Below, piece by piece: positions 37,901 through 49,473 of a DNA stretch of 64,000 nt (within the stretch, counting starts at the first letter, position 1; each line of letters opens with the position of its first letter). Under the pieces are notes generated by a model. It did not search any database. It saw nothing but the letters and a program-made list of their open reading frames with translations, and was not told the origin of the DNA. The position numbers and the translations under genes were made by a program. Origin of the DNA: Pseudevernia furfuracea (Eukaryota > Ascomycota > Lecanoromycetes > Lecanorales > Parmeliaceae); NCBI GenBank assembly GCA_022315425.1, contig JAIUPT010000028.1, positions 558,001-622,000 of the forward strand, given 5' to 3'.

Positions 37901-38627
37901 CGAAATCTGGAGGATGAAGTTGTGAGCCAAAAAAGAAGAAGAAGATAGGTAGTTGTTGGTGGGGGTTAGTACGGCCAAACGCTAAATGATTCGGACTTCA
38001 GAGGTCGGAGAGTCGGAAGGTGCAGCAGATATGAGGATGAGAATTATTTTCTCTTTCGAAATTTGACCCATGAAGCGCTCATGAGCGAACAACAATTTTC
38101 TGACCAACTGGTCATGATGGAGGCTTATTCATCGAGTAAAGCCAATAACATCCTAGAGATCCATAGTTTGCCGTTCTCTTCTCCTACTCTGAGGTCACCA
38201 TGCCAAAAGTAATCCATATGTCATCATGGTAGGGAGAAGTACTTGTGCGGAGACGTTGGTCCTCCCAACCTGCCAAAAGAGCAAATTCTATCATGCTGGT
38301 GCAGCAATGAAAGTAGTGGCTCCAGGATGTACTCCAGATCATGAAGGATGAGAGTGTTCAATGGTGGTTTCATAATGTTTTATTTGGACAGCATCCTTTG
38401 CAATAGACATGGAAGCTAGAAATCTACTTTTCGAATACAGGAGCAAAGAGCTGCCTAGTATCAGTACCTGCCCCTTCAGAAGATGTTTACCTTTCTGTGA
38501 CTATCGAAAATGGAAAGGACGTCCTTCCACCATTGCCGGTCCACTTCATCCCATCAAAATCCTCTTGATTGATTTTCTCTACTTCCATCGCTTTCAACGA
38601 AGTCATCTCCTAGCGACCTTCAAAGCA
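37901..38627. other. Divergent intergenic region between XAP5 and the RING gene
   Basis: About 730 bases with no recognised gene. A short frame begins at 38409 and joins in a different frame with the RING gene, but I see no reason to call it coding. Confidence 0.45.
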
Positions 38628-40078
38628 ATGGACTTCACGCTACGTTGCAATGCGCTCAACTGCCGAGTTCAGCTCGCAGAGCGGGCTGTGGTGACGACTT
38701 GCAGGTGCGTACACCCCAAAAGCTATGCTCACAATGTACTAACAGCAAGCCTAGCCATGTCTTTTGCAACCCTTGCTCTGACGAACTTGGCTTGACTGCA
38801 CCAGCTGGTGGTAATCGGCTCTGCCCAGCATGCCGAACTCTTCTCTCTCAACCCGATGACGCCGTCTCTACATCATTGCATCCCACTGAGGACTACAAGA
38901 CGAGTGTTCTGAGTGGCCTCAGTCCTGGTACTATAATGGAGTGTGCTGGGCGTGGGTTGGCTTTCTGGAGCTACCAATCGACGCAGGAGATGTACGTAGA
39001 GGGATGGTATTGCCTGCTTACACCCACTGATTACTTGCAGCATCTATCAGGAGTACACGGTAAAGGCAATGACTGAGAAGCATAATACTCTTAATGTACA
39101 GATCGACAAAATTCTCAACGACGCCAATTCCGAATTGAACATTCTGAATCAAAAGCTGAACAGTATGATTGGCGGTGTGATGAGTACCTTCTCTACTAAC
39201 CCTAGATAGACATGCAAATAGACCAGGACAGGCTCAAGGTTGAGAATAAGAATCTCGTGACAGCATTCCGTGAAAAGAGCCGCAAACATCAGCAGACACA
39301 AGAACTCTATGATCGCTTGAAGCGTAAGGAGATGACAGCAGCTACACAGTCTGCAGCGTTCGAGTCCGTGGATGAAGTCCTCGGCCATGTCCCAGGTCGC
39401 CAAGCCTTTGTCTCTTCTCAGCACAACTCAGGCGCTCCAAGAACTCACGCTCAACAAGACTTCCAGTCCCCTCATGGGAATCGCGACGGAATAGAGCAAC
39501 TCCACGCCCGACGGAAGAGCGGCAGCAACGAGAATCAAGGCAGCGGGGCGATGATGTCTCCTCCGCTCCATCGACCAGGAGGTACTGGAAGCAACACCTT
39601 CGGTCTCGGTAAGCCATCTTCCTGGGATTTCGCCGTCGCTGCTAATGGTAGCCTAGCAAACCCCATGCCTACACCATCCAACCATCGCACCCAGCTCGGG
39701 CCGACAGCTCAATCTGCTAGCCGCTTAGGAACAGGTGGTCATCGCCATCCCGCCAACATGATCAATAGGGATTTGCAGAACCATACTCCAGGCCAAAGGC
39801 AATCCCTCGCGGGTATGAATGTGAATAGCGTGGACAGGAACGGCTTGAGCGGGTATGGAATGAGTGCAGGTATGAAAGTTGGGAGGCAGCAAGGTGCGCT
39901 TGCATGATTATCCTTGCCTGGAATTCCTCGATGCTTTTCTATACTGATTTTTACTCGCAACGCTGCAGGATCACGATTGCTAGAGACAACACGTTCCGGC
40001 CAAGGTCAGCCTGGTGGGCAATCGGGTCACCAATTCCAGCCCCAGCAATTTCAACGCGATGAAGGCGCCTACTATTGA
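38628..40078 (+). CDS. HEI10/CCNB1IP1-like RING E3 ligase (meiotic crossover factor)
   Basis: Five exons (38628-38704, 38755-38991, 39041-39162, 39210-39893, 39969-40078) give 409 residues. The N-terminal RING is split by intron 1: LRCNALNCRVQL, then TTCSHVFCNPCSDELG and NRLCPACRTLL, a C3HC4-like spacing. After TIMECAGRGLAFWSYQSTQE comes a coiled coil (EYTVKAMTEKHNTLNVQIDK, QIDQDRLKVENKNLVTAFRE, KHQQTQELYDRLKRKEM). The C-terminal half is low complexity, rich in Gly, Ser, Asn and Gln. This is the plan of the HEI10/Zip3 group, which marks crossover sites by ubiquitin or SUMO transfer in meiosis. A mitotic role is possible too. Confidence 0.88.
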
Positions 40079-40836
40079 CTTTGTCCTGGAAAGTGGATGG
40101 ATTCGGCTGTCATTGCTCAATAATTGATCTTCGTCTAGCTCTCTCACTCTAAATTGCTCGATATTTTATATTTATTGGCACTGAATATGGAGCATCTTAG
40201 CAGTAGCTTTAGCCTTTAACTCATACAGCTTACCTTATTCCATTGTACGCGAAGAGGAAGGCACGCTAGCAGAACAAGTGACGATTAGAGTTGTCCGCTA
40301 CTCCGTATAGGTAGATACCTTAGGGCTACATTATTACTCGAGACACCACCAACACTGAAAGCAGAGAATCCTTTTGCTTACTCGTATTCGCACTCGTTTA
40401 CTTTGGACTTTCTTTTGACCGACCGCTGAGTTGTTCGTCCGTCCGACTGACACACTCGGCTTGTAAACAGTGGTGAGTAAATCTCCCACTCCATCGCGCC
40501 GGATACAATAAAGAGGTAAGTATAGCCGATTTTGAAGGCATCTTATTGGACTTCGTGAGCAATCTATCAATCCACTACACTGGCTTTGCATCCACGGGGA
40601 CTAGGCCTCTGCGTCTTCTACCCTTGACTTAAACCATGCAAAACCCTCTTCTTTTCCTGACTCGGGTGAGGAAGGAAGCCTTGGTTTTTGGCAGGAAACA
40701 AAGAGCCTCCTAGGTAAGATTTTCATCAAGCAGACCACCATTCCTTTTCCAACTAAGTTGTGGGGACATCACATTAGAAATATAGATCTCCGGCACATCA
40801 AGTCCTTATTTCTCTAGGCTTCGTTCATACCGCGCA
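40079..40836. other. Intergenic region between the RING gene and the dehydrogenase
   Basis: About 760 bases between two genes in tandem. No gene or RNA recognised; it should hold one 3' end and one promoter. Confidence 0.45.
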
Positions 40837-42101
40837 ATGGTCTCCCTCACAGATGTCCAGTCCTCGAATTCCCGCATCGCCTCCGCTCTTCCTCCAGGTC
40901 TCGTCGCCGTCTTCGTCGGTGCCACCAGCGGTGTCGGCGAAACGTCGCTGAAGCAATTCGCCAAACATGCCCGCGAGCCCCGCATTTATTTTGTTGGCCG
41001 CTCACAGGAAGCTGGAGAGCGTATTGCAGCCGAATGCAAGGCCCTGAACTCGGAAGGGAAGTACACCTTCATCAAGGCAGACACTAGCCTGATCTGCACC
41101 GTGGATGACGTCTGTCGGGACATCAAGAGCAAAGAGAAGGCAGTCAATCTCTTGTTCCTCAGCACAGGATCGCTGATTAGCACGGGTATGTCCGCAATGC
41201 TTGCAAAACTGCTCTGGTTTACGGAGACAATTCTGCAAAGATGAGAATAGAGTATCTGACCGTAATACCCACGCAGAGACTTCAGAAGGCCTCCACTTCA
41301 CCTCAGCCTTGATAACCTATTCCCGCAATCGATTCATCGTCAATTTGTTACCTCTCCTTGGACAAGCCACTGGCCTTCGTCGTGTCATTACAGCCTTCGC
41401 TGCTGGCAAAGAAGGTCCAATTAACGTCAACGACTTTCAGGCCTGGAAGGTCTCTGCCCTTTCTTTGCGTGGCCACGCTAGCTCGCTTGTCACCTTATCC
41501 CTCGAAGCCCTTGCCAAAAAAGCACCGGACGTGACTTTCATCCACGACTTCCCGGGTCCGGTCAAGTCGAATCTCTTGCGAGGTGGCCAAGGTGCAGCCA
41601 TATTTGTTTTAAATGGAGTGTTCAAAGTCATATCGCCTATGATGAGTTTTTACTCTGACCAAGAGTGTGGTGAACGTCACTTGTTTCTCGCAACGAGCGC
41701 GAGGTACGTAAACCTTGGAGCTTTTCTTTCTTAAATGGTCTCAACTGGGCCGCTTGACATAGTTCAGGGGACAATTGACTGTTTTCCGTCTCAAGAATAT
41801 ACTGCGGCCCAGGCTTCTCGCATCAATCTGCCCATGCTGATTCCAAAATCTGCGCAGGTACCCAGCAGGTTCGAATGGTGATATGACTTCTGGGGTACCA
41901 TTGATGGGTGAAGTTGCGGTTGCAAGAGGAACCAACGGGGAAACCGGAAGTGGTGTATACTCTGTCGATTTGGCTGGTGAGAGTTCGGGACCTAAGGTTG
42001 AGAAGCTTCTGGCCAGTTTCAGGGAGGAAGGAGTGGTGGAGAAATTTTGGAAGCATACGGAGGAGGAGTACAGGCGAATTACTGGGCTGGAAGCGGCATA
42101 G
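40837..42101 (+). CDS. Short-chain dehydrogenase/reductase
   Basis: Three exons (40837-41185, 41277-41703, 41858-42101) give 339 residues. The Rossmann nucleotide-binding motif is VAVFVGATSGVGETSLKQFA, with PRIYFVGRSQEAGERI as the second strand and helix. The substrate-pocket side follows in VNLLFLSTGSL. The catalytic Tyr is in ITYSRNRFIVNLLPLL; the usual Lys four residues later is Arg, giving YxxxR, as seen in a fungal subfamily that I only recall in general. The substrate is not readable. There is no other secondary-metabolism enzyme next to it, so a stand-alone role is more likely than a cluster role. Confidence 0.88.
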
Positions 42102-43282
42102 ATTAAGCCACTGCCCTCACGTGTGTCGTGGACTAACAGGTTGATCCCATGAATTAGTATTCAATGGTGCATTCAGCAGAATGATAGCCTGGTATCAATA
42201 CGAGATTGGTCTCTGGTCTAGGGTTCTGGACATACAGCATTGAAAGCATACAGAGAGGGTGCGTGATGGGTTTTCGCTGTAATGGTTTCCATGAGGTTTG
42301 ACATTTCTTGAGGAGGGAGAGGTAAGGGACTTTCAATACGGCTAAAGAAGTTTTTATGTCAGCGCTCATGTTTCTCTTTGCATAATTCGATCTCGCTAGT
42401 AAGGAAATTTTGCTTGGATCTGGCTTTTGAGCAGGCCTCGTTTCTATTTCTGTTAGTCATCATACCTGGTCTTTACGAATCGGCAAATTCTCGCCTTTAC
42501 TGAAGAGAGTCCATTTTTGTAGCTATGAGACGAGGAGGCGGGGAGTCTGCCAGAACCTGTCACGATCGCGACTGTTTTTTTTTGGGCCAACACTGTCGCA
42601 GATCCATTATGGAGACGAGCACTTCCTCGTCAGTCACCTACACTGCTTGATTCGTTATTCTCTCTAAACAGCCAATTGTTTCGACTGGCTACCCATTGTC
42701 GCTGAAACGTGGAAGAGCAATGCTCCAAATTTGCCAACTTTTTGTGGCAGCGTGCCTGAAAGGAAGACAGCAAAATAGCAAGGTGCAGTAACACCTTGTA
42801 CCCTTTGGTTCCCTTTGTCCAATACATTGACAGAATCTGACTCTGGGCGACGATACGCAGTTGCTGCATGGTGTCGCCGCCGTGGGCAACAATGTTGACT
42901 GGTCTCGATTTTAGTTCGATTCCACCAGGTTATCTCATAAACTCTTCTGTTTGGAGAAGCCCTAATTCCTTGTGGCGAGTCTTTGGATGACTCTCCATTC
43001 ACCTGCCGATCAAGTTGGGCAGAGTTGTAATTGTTCGATAAAGAAAGACGTTCTTTGTCCTGCACACTCGTGGGCGTCGTTCCCTTTGAAGATCTAAGAA
43101 TGGATTACTTCCGAAAGGACAAAGGTCACGTTCCCTATCCTGAACAGGGTCATTCCGCCGAGACCATTGTTCCGACGATATACAAGAATCAACGTACGTC
43201 ACTGCAGTCATCGAATACAATCTTCGCGTGTTTCGTGATCAAACCAATAGAAAATCATCAGCAACACCCCTTCCGGCGCATT
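42102..43282. other. 1.2 kb region upstream of the cysteine-rich gene
   Basis: No recognisable gene. The frame of the next gene stays open back to about 43031, so its first exon may start at the ATG at 43100. A T-rich run occurs near 42576. Otherwise nothing stands out. Confidence 0.4.
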
Positions 43283-44281
43283 ATGGCTCAACCTAATCAA
43301 CAACCGCTCAGCGTTGGCCAAAGAATGCTCGAATTCATCCTGGACAGGCAACAATATGACTTGCAGAATAATCTACTCGGGAATCTAAACCTTTTCGACT
43401 ATATGAATGTCAGACACCAGACTCGGCGAATTCTACATTCCCTCGACCCTGTTGATATGCGGACGCAGAACCTCCCCAACCCCCCAGCTCCTATCCTTGG
43501 TGGCCCACCAGGCCCTCCTCCCGTGGCTCCTCCAGTCGCTCCACCAGGCCCTCAATTGGGTCCTCCGGCTGCTCCGGCTGCTCTTCCGGTCAATCCACCG
43601 GCCGCCCTTCAGAACCATCCAAACAATTTCCTCCAACGGGAACTCGGAGCACGATGTGATGATTTGCGCAGAGTCCCCAACGTTCCCGCGGCGCAACGGC
43701 AAACCCCGTGTCCCAACGGGCCCACGAGAAGGGTCAGGATGCGACACTGCGAACAAACGGATCCGCAATCGCATCCACCGTTCCCGACCAGGTGCTTCAA
43801 CGTGTGTGACGACTGTCTCACAAGCTGGAGCGTCTATTTCCACAGGAACATCACCAATTATCTTCCGAGTAGACGATCGATCCTCTGCAAACGATGCAGC
43901 CTCCGCTTGAGAAGGGTCCACCGCGCCGGTCATTCCGCCTGCGCGTGCAGGCAGGACATCTTCGCCGGGGTGAAATGCCACACGTGTCGGCTCGAGACGG
44001 AGCTTGCCACTTACGCCGCCGGCGACGCGCGCCGGCAAACGCTCGAACGCACGCACCTCAAGCGTACGGGAAAGGGAGGCAGACGCCGGAGGGTTCTCTA
44101 CGTCGACGACAATCCGAACACGGTCCGGAGCAGGGCCGCGTGCGCGACGCCGGGCTGTGGCAGAGAGGCGTGGACCAAACATCACAGCCAGCGGCAGCCG
44201 GGACAGCATGAGCCGGCCTTTTCGAAACACGCGGATGCGTGCCTGATGTGTTTGTGCTGTAGTGGGGAGATTGTCCCCTGA
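43283..44281 (+). CDS. Cysteine- and proline-rich protein with putative zinc-binding clusters, unknown function
   Basis: A single open frame of 332 residues from the ATG at 43283; an in-frame ATG at 43100 would add 61. The N-terminus is helical (VGQRMLEFILDRQQYDLQNN), followed by a run of Pro, Gly, Ala and Val (about residues 70-115). The C-terminal half contains many paired cysteines: CFNVCDDC, CKRC, CACR, CHTC, CATPGCG and CLMCLCC, plus Arg-rich stretches, which suggests bound zinc and nucleic-acid or protein contact. I do not recognise the family; lineage-restricted genes of this type are common in Dothideomycetes. A long open frame also exists on the opposite strand (43433-44353), but its composition looks like an antisense shadow. 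Confidence 0.6.
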   Translation: MAQPNQQPLSVGQRMLEFILDRQQYDLQNNLLGNLNLFDYMNVRHQTRRILHSLDPVDMRTQNLPNPPAPILGGPPGPPPVAPPVAPPGPQLGPPAAPAALPVNPPAALQNHPNNFLQRELGARCDDLRRVPNVPAAQRQTPCPNGPTRRVRMRHCEQTDPQSHPPFPTRCFNVCDDCLTSWSVYFHRNITNYLPSRRSILCKRCSLRLRRVHRAGHSACACRQDIFAGVKCHTCRLETELATYAAGDARRQTLERTHLKRTGKGGRRRRVLYVDDNPNTVRSRAACATPGCGREAWTKHHSQRQPGQHEPAFSKHADACLMCLCCSGEIVP

Positions 44282-45249
44282 GGTTTGATCGTTCTCCGGG
44301 ATGGGATGGAAAGGTAAAAGTATCTTCTGTGCGTCTTTTTGCTCGAAAAACATTCCTGACCGCTGCCACGGATTGTGTTTGGTCCCGATCTTTGATTCGT
44401 ACCTGACTTTTGCTGGTCAAAAGCCAATCCTGTCGTTTTAGACCTAGGTAGGTCCCGAGCGGTCACGTTTTCTGCCTTTTTCCATTGCTCGGATTCTTCG
44501 TACGTCATGAACCGCTGATTTCGTCGATCGCGTTTTTCCTTGGTCTCACTTTCCAATCATTTTGCGTGATTCTCGCTCTTCCCAGCACAGATCCTCTACA
44601 TGCGCCATCGTCTCTGCGACGATTCTCCTGCGCTGAAACAACAGATGCACACAGCCTATACGTCGCGAGGAACGGACCTCCGTCGAAGCGGGAACCGTGT
44701 TGGAACTATTACTCGAACCTTTTCGTACGCGTATTCTCGTTTTCGGTACAGATTTCCGCGTTCTCGCGTCACTCAGGTATGAAGACGTCCGACGTTATCT
44801 CCGGGGGCGCGCCGATGACGCGGTGATGGGACTTGTTGACGCCGAGGAGAATACTCGAGGAAAGTTTGCCTAGCTGGTTTGCACCCAAGGGCAAAGAGCT
44901 GCGATGTTAACGAGCGGAACGCCTCCAATGGTAGGTGTCGAGTTCGTCGATTGTAATGTATGGAAAGCCGTTCCTGGAAAGCACGATGACCATGACATTT
45001 GCTGAGTTGTGTCTATTGGATATTAGGAGCTGGCTTTGGAAAAAGAGAGGTACGGAGGAGTATGGCCGCAATTGACGTTGCTGGGACCCGATTCACGGTC
45101 TGTCTGGAGAGAGTTTGAGTGGTTGTAAGACATTGGACTTAGAATTAGGCACGAAGAACTGGTTTCCTTCAGAGTTTAAGAGAGGTTGATTATATGGTAA
45201 TGGCAATAGGTAAGGACCTCCGAATAAAACGAAAAATTTCATACCAATA
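44282..45249. other. Intergenic region before the frameshifted surface-protein gene
   Basis: About 970 bases without a recognised gene. Short frames around 44485-44826 have no splice partner or known motif. Confidence 0.4.
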
Positions 45250-47359
45250 TTACGCTCGCTTGGGTATTTGCAAGATATACGTATACATTACACACGTCAC
45301 CGTCATCGTCGTCAGCAGTCCCGGCTTCAAAAGCACCCGCAATCTCACTGCGTCACCGGCAAAAGGCAGCAGAGATGAGGATGATGTCGACGAGTTCGCT
45401 GCTGCACCATTCCCAAAAGCGGACATGAAGGGGCCACCCAGATTGTCACTTGGAGGGGTTGATTTTGGTGAGGTTGCGCGCGCAGCCCAGGTGTAAGAGG
45501 TGCCATCGAGGACCACAGAATTGGAGCCGACGGAGATAACATAGCCTGACTGTGTCATTTGGGACCCTTGAGGAAGAGTCATAGTTCCAATTATCAGCCC
45601 ACCGCCGGCGACTTCACTGTAGGAGGCTCCATCTACAGCGAATGTATTAGAGCCGACGGACATGGTGTGCCTGAGTATAGTGTTTGAGCTCCAGATGGAA
45701 GTGTCATAGTACCAATCATTATACCACCATCAGATACATCCTGTTGAGGCGGGCCGCTAATATAAGCTTGACCCGGAGGAGCACCTGACTGCAACCCAAA
45801 AGAGAGAGGTGCCATCCACAAGGACGAAACCAGAGCCTACGGAGAAAACCTGACCCGAGTGTGTGGTCTGAGCTCCAGGTGCGATCGTTAATGTGCCCCA
45901 ACTCAAGACCGCCACCAGGAGCCTCCTGTAGAGATGCACCGATCTCTGAGCCTCCGTTGCCGTCCTTTGCAGGGCCTGGGCCTCTTTTGCTTGCCGAACC
46001 TGGAGCATTTGGAACCCCAGGATCTTGCGGATCTGCGCCGTTCGCTTTCGACCCTTCAGGTGAACCTGACCCCACATTGCCGCCGTTAACTTGAGGTGTA
46101 ACGCTAGAGTTGCCACTATGTTCTATGCTGGAAGTATCGAAAGTGCTGGGATTTCGAGGATCTGACCCGCTGGCTTTTCCCACAGGAGCTCCTGGCACTG
46201 TATCCCCGGTGGTTTCTCGTGGTGAGTTTCCCGAGTTTCCTCCACTGCCTACGCTGGGAATATGGGAAGTGCCGGGATTTTGAGCATCTGGTAAATTTCC
46301 TTTCGCGCCTGGAGCATCTCCTGACCCTGAATCACCGGCTTGCTTCCCCGTTGTAGAACTTGGGTCCCCTCCAGTTGCTGCACCGGGAGAGCTAGGAGCG
46401 CCCGGATCCTGAGAACTCGTTCCGGCTAGATTACTCGGATCTTGAGGATCCTGCCCACTGCTTGCTCCATTTGCCGTGCTGAGTGCGCCAGTCTCGGCGG
46501 TCAGTTGGAGGATCGCTGAAGGTTCAGGCTTAGCCTCAGTAGCCACAGGAGGGGGCGTTGTTGTCGGAACCAGATTTGCTGCCTTAGTCAGCGCTTGAGG
46601 AGGGCCGTAACCCCCAGGAGCCGCAGGGTTGCAAGTGCTCCAAAAGGAATCGACTTGCGAGACACCGCCGGGAATAGAGAACATTGGACTACCAGCCAGG
46701 ATATAGGACGAGTCTATAGTACGCGGATCTCCGAAATGCATGGAACACGCAGCTTGTGTGACTACAATGTAATCTGGCGGAGGGTAGTACAGCTCCGTGT
46801 AGTTGATTGACCTCCAGTTGGTATGGTAGCATACGCCAGTTGACAGGACGTCCAGTGGGTATCCTATTGTGACTTCATCATAAATGGGTCCTAGATTTGG
46901 CGATGAACTTTTGTCACAGTCATAGAGTGACATAGAGGTGCTGTATACAACATAGACTGATGGCGAAGTGCTAGTTGCTATCAGCAACCGTTGCTTGATT
47001 GAAATCTTGAGCAACCCGGCCAATGGGGTCTTGCCCAGGTCAAGCGTCTATCATACTGACCATGTATGATTATCAGACACCAGTGTATACGGTGTGATTT
47101 GGAAATCCGAGGCGGAGTCCGTAAGATCGGGCTGCCAGTAAACAATTCGACGCTATAAAATATGTTGACATGCCTCGTTCAAGGCATAATCTCGAGCAAT
47201 GAAACTGCCGAAGGAGTATTGAGAGCCTCCTGCTCCGGAAGCATTTTTTGCAACTCCATGACATACCTTGTCAGCACCTATTTCGCAATTTATGCAGCAC
47301 GTTGCCGTAGGCCATTCAAGCCTTCCCGAAGATTCTACCCCTAGCCTTAGCCGTACCAA
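45250..47359 (-). pseudogene. Frameshifted GPI-type cell-surface repeat protein
   Basis: A Ser/Pro/Gly-rich secreted-type protein is readable but broken. Its N-terminal part (VYWQPDLTDSASDFQITPY, then TSPSVYVVYSTSMSLYDCD) resembles fungal cell-surface proteins. Two stops there (47155-47153, 47053-47048) disappear if introns 47266-47153 and 47060-46971 are spliced, so they need not be damage. The 3' part is damaged: one repeat series, including GTLTIAPGAQTTHSGQVFSV, GTMTLPSGAQTLYSGT and SVGSNTFAVDGASY, runs through three reading frames, with shifts near 45895 (G run), 45810 and 45665. It ends FAGDAVRLRVLLKPGLLTTM, a GPI-type tail. The true 5' end is unresolved and no clear initiator ATG was found. 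Indel errors in assembly are the alternative to decay. Confidence 0.65.
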
Positions 47360-48910
47360 TTGCCATGTACCCTCAGAGCTAAGGCTGAAGTTTCAGTGGG
47401 ATGAGGACAAGATTTGTAGAAAGAAGTCGAGTGCGGTGCTACCTAAACAATTCAGGCTCACGAGTCAGGATATGCAGACGTTTGTTTAATTTATCGCTAA
47501 GCCTAAATGTTAGTGGAACACTGGGATCCTTCGGTCGAGATCCCGCAATCTATGTGGTCAGGGTATATTTCTGTCTATGCAGGGGACGGCGGCAAGCCAA
47601 GAAGATCCCCTGTCCATGACTGCCACTCAGTGTCCTACTTCTCAAATATCATACATACAAAGCCATCGTCAAAGCTCGTTGTGAGAGTACATGGCTGAAG
47701 GCAGGCGAGTGCGAGTGAGCCAAGTGTAAGTGAGCTCAAATAAAATCACTGTTACCTGACCCCTACGGTGACCACTGGGTCGCGGCCGCGATTGCGGTTG
47801 GGAATTCATGGGATACAGAATCACTAATACCTCGCTGGCTGTGTTGTGGTAGTATCCAGGTTGGACGCTCAGAAGCGGCAAAGAATCTCGAGTTTCAGGT
47901 CGACACCAAGTCCAACACCGGCTACGTAAATGCATCCTAGTTCTGTATGACAAGGTCTCTCATCGGCCGGTTATAATCACCCATGTGCTGTGCTTCCTTC
48001 TCAGTTATATCACGTCATTAAGGGAAGAGATCCATAGTGAGGCACGATAAAGTGAGCCGAAGTGAAGAAGACGGAGTCCCAAGTCAGCAATAATTCTTAA
48101 CCCTGAGGTAGATCTCACTATTTGAGCCTAGCTCCAAAGACTAGCGCAGGAAGGACGGTCAAATCATTGCGAGCCCCGAGAGCTCTTCTTACTTGATTGA
48201 ACCAGTCCGTTCGACGCATAAAAACGATTGAAAAGGCATACTGAACGCGCGTTGACGGTCGAATTATGCTCATGTGCCAGTTGAAATGGTACCGTCAAGA
48301 GTGTTGAAACGGCAACAAGTAAGCTGAAGCATGGCAAGACGAGGCTGAGCTTGAATCCTGCAACACCACCCCCCTCCATCCCCCCCCTTCAATCGCTACT
48401 ACCAGGCAGTAAGGTATCCCTTTCAAACAACATTTCCCACTCGCGCACAAAAGCCGAAACGGCTCTCTTGGCATCAACAAGTATAACAATAGGATCTCAT
48501 ACCATCCCCGTCTCAAACCCGTCGCACGTCATTGTTGCGATCCTCTGAGCGGCTTCGCGTCTATCGTTCCGGTTTCAGTCGGTCATTTTTGCCGTTTCAC
48601 GGAGCGTGGCTGGGCACGATGTTGTTTTGTGGTGGATCAATTGACTCCAGTGGACAAAGGCGAGACAATCATGCGCCATACATGTGTACATACTACCGTG
48701 TTGCATGTTGGGTAAAGAATAGGTACGACGTTGTTTCGTGTTGGGCCATGTCTTGTATCTTTGTCTACATAAACCCTCTCCATACTCCCCCCGTATGCTT
48801 CCATTCCAATCCACTCCCAGTACAAAACCATGCGAAGACATCTTCTCATCATACACACCGATTCCCCTCAAACCCAATTGAGCCACCATTCTTCTATCCA
48901 AACTAGCACA
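47360..48910. other. 1.5 kb region without a recognised gene
   Basis: Short open frames on both strands lack motifs or splice support. The left edge may contain the 5' exon and promoter of the broken surface-protein gene. Confidence 0.4.
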
Positions 48911-49189
48911 ATGGAGCGCCGCCCGACCTACGAACCCATCAAAGCCGAATCCTCTACACTGACACCAAGGAACCGGACCGCCTCTAACGCTTCCTCTTCG
49001 TCATCATCATCTTCATCCTCCTCGTCGAAGTCGCTCTCTCGCCGCAAGCTCATTCGTGACCGCTACAAGCGACCTTGGCAGCTCATGTCCGTCATCACGC
49101 TCCATCAAGACGAAATGCCCGTGGGTAGGAGTGGGGGATTGAAGAGTCCATATCCGAGGCCGGGACGGAGGAATTATGACCGGGTTTGA
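48911..49189 (+). CDS. Small Ser-rich basic protein, unknown
   Basis: A 92-residue frame, MERRPTYEPIKAESSTLTPR onward, contains a run of 13 Ser (about residues 28-40) and then a basic segment KSLSRRKLIRDRYKRPWQLM and a Pro/Arg/Tyr C-terminus. The ATG sits after a C/A-rich, leader-like stretch, and a frame extension upstream to 48830 is possible. No family is recognised. It is called a candidate because the non-repetitive ordered part WQLMSVITLHQDE looks protein-like; chance remains possible. Confidence 0.4.
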   Translation: MERRPTYEPIKAESSTLTPRNRTASNASSSSSSSSSSSSKSLSRRKLIRDRYKRPWQLMSVITLHQDEMPVGRSGGLKSPYPRPGRRNYDRV

Positions 49190-49473
49190 GGGATCAAAGT
49201 CGATGTGGATCATGAGCTGATGCGAATATGCTGTTTTTGGCGCAACGATGTGGTTGGCGATGGGAGCGCCCCCAAACAGTCTTCGGCCAGGAGCCAAGAA
49301 GTCTTTCATCTTTTCATCTCAGTGCTTTTGGTTCGGCTTATATACTCTCATTTGGCGTTTTCTAGAAAGAGATGTGAGCACTGTGGGTACGTTAGATGCG
49401 ACATGATTATGACATGGCAGCACAACATTACCATGAATAAAGACGGTTGAACTCATGGCCAACTGTCCGAATC

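Noticed and set aside
40837..44281. A biosynthetic gene cluster around the dehydrogenase
   Set aside because: No polyketide synthase, peptide synthetase, terpene cyclase, P450 or transporter is in the window.
43433..44353. 306-residue frame opposite the Cys-rich gene
   Set aside because: Composition is Arg/Ala/Ser-rich as expected for an antisense of GC-rich coding sequence, with no motif; the plus frame has the ordered cysteine pairs.
47048..47056. Nine-base GTATGATAG read as an intron
   Set aside because: Nine bases are far too short for splicing; a 90-base intron from GTCAGT to CTAG is the better explanation.
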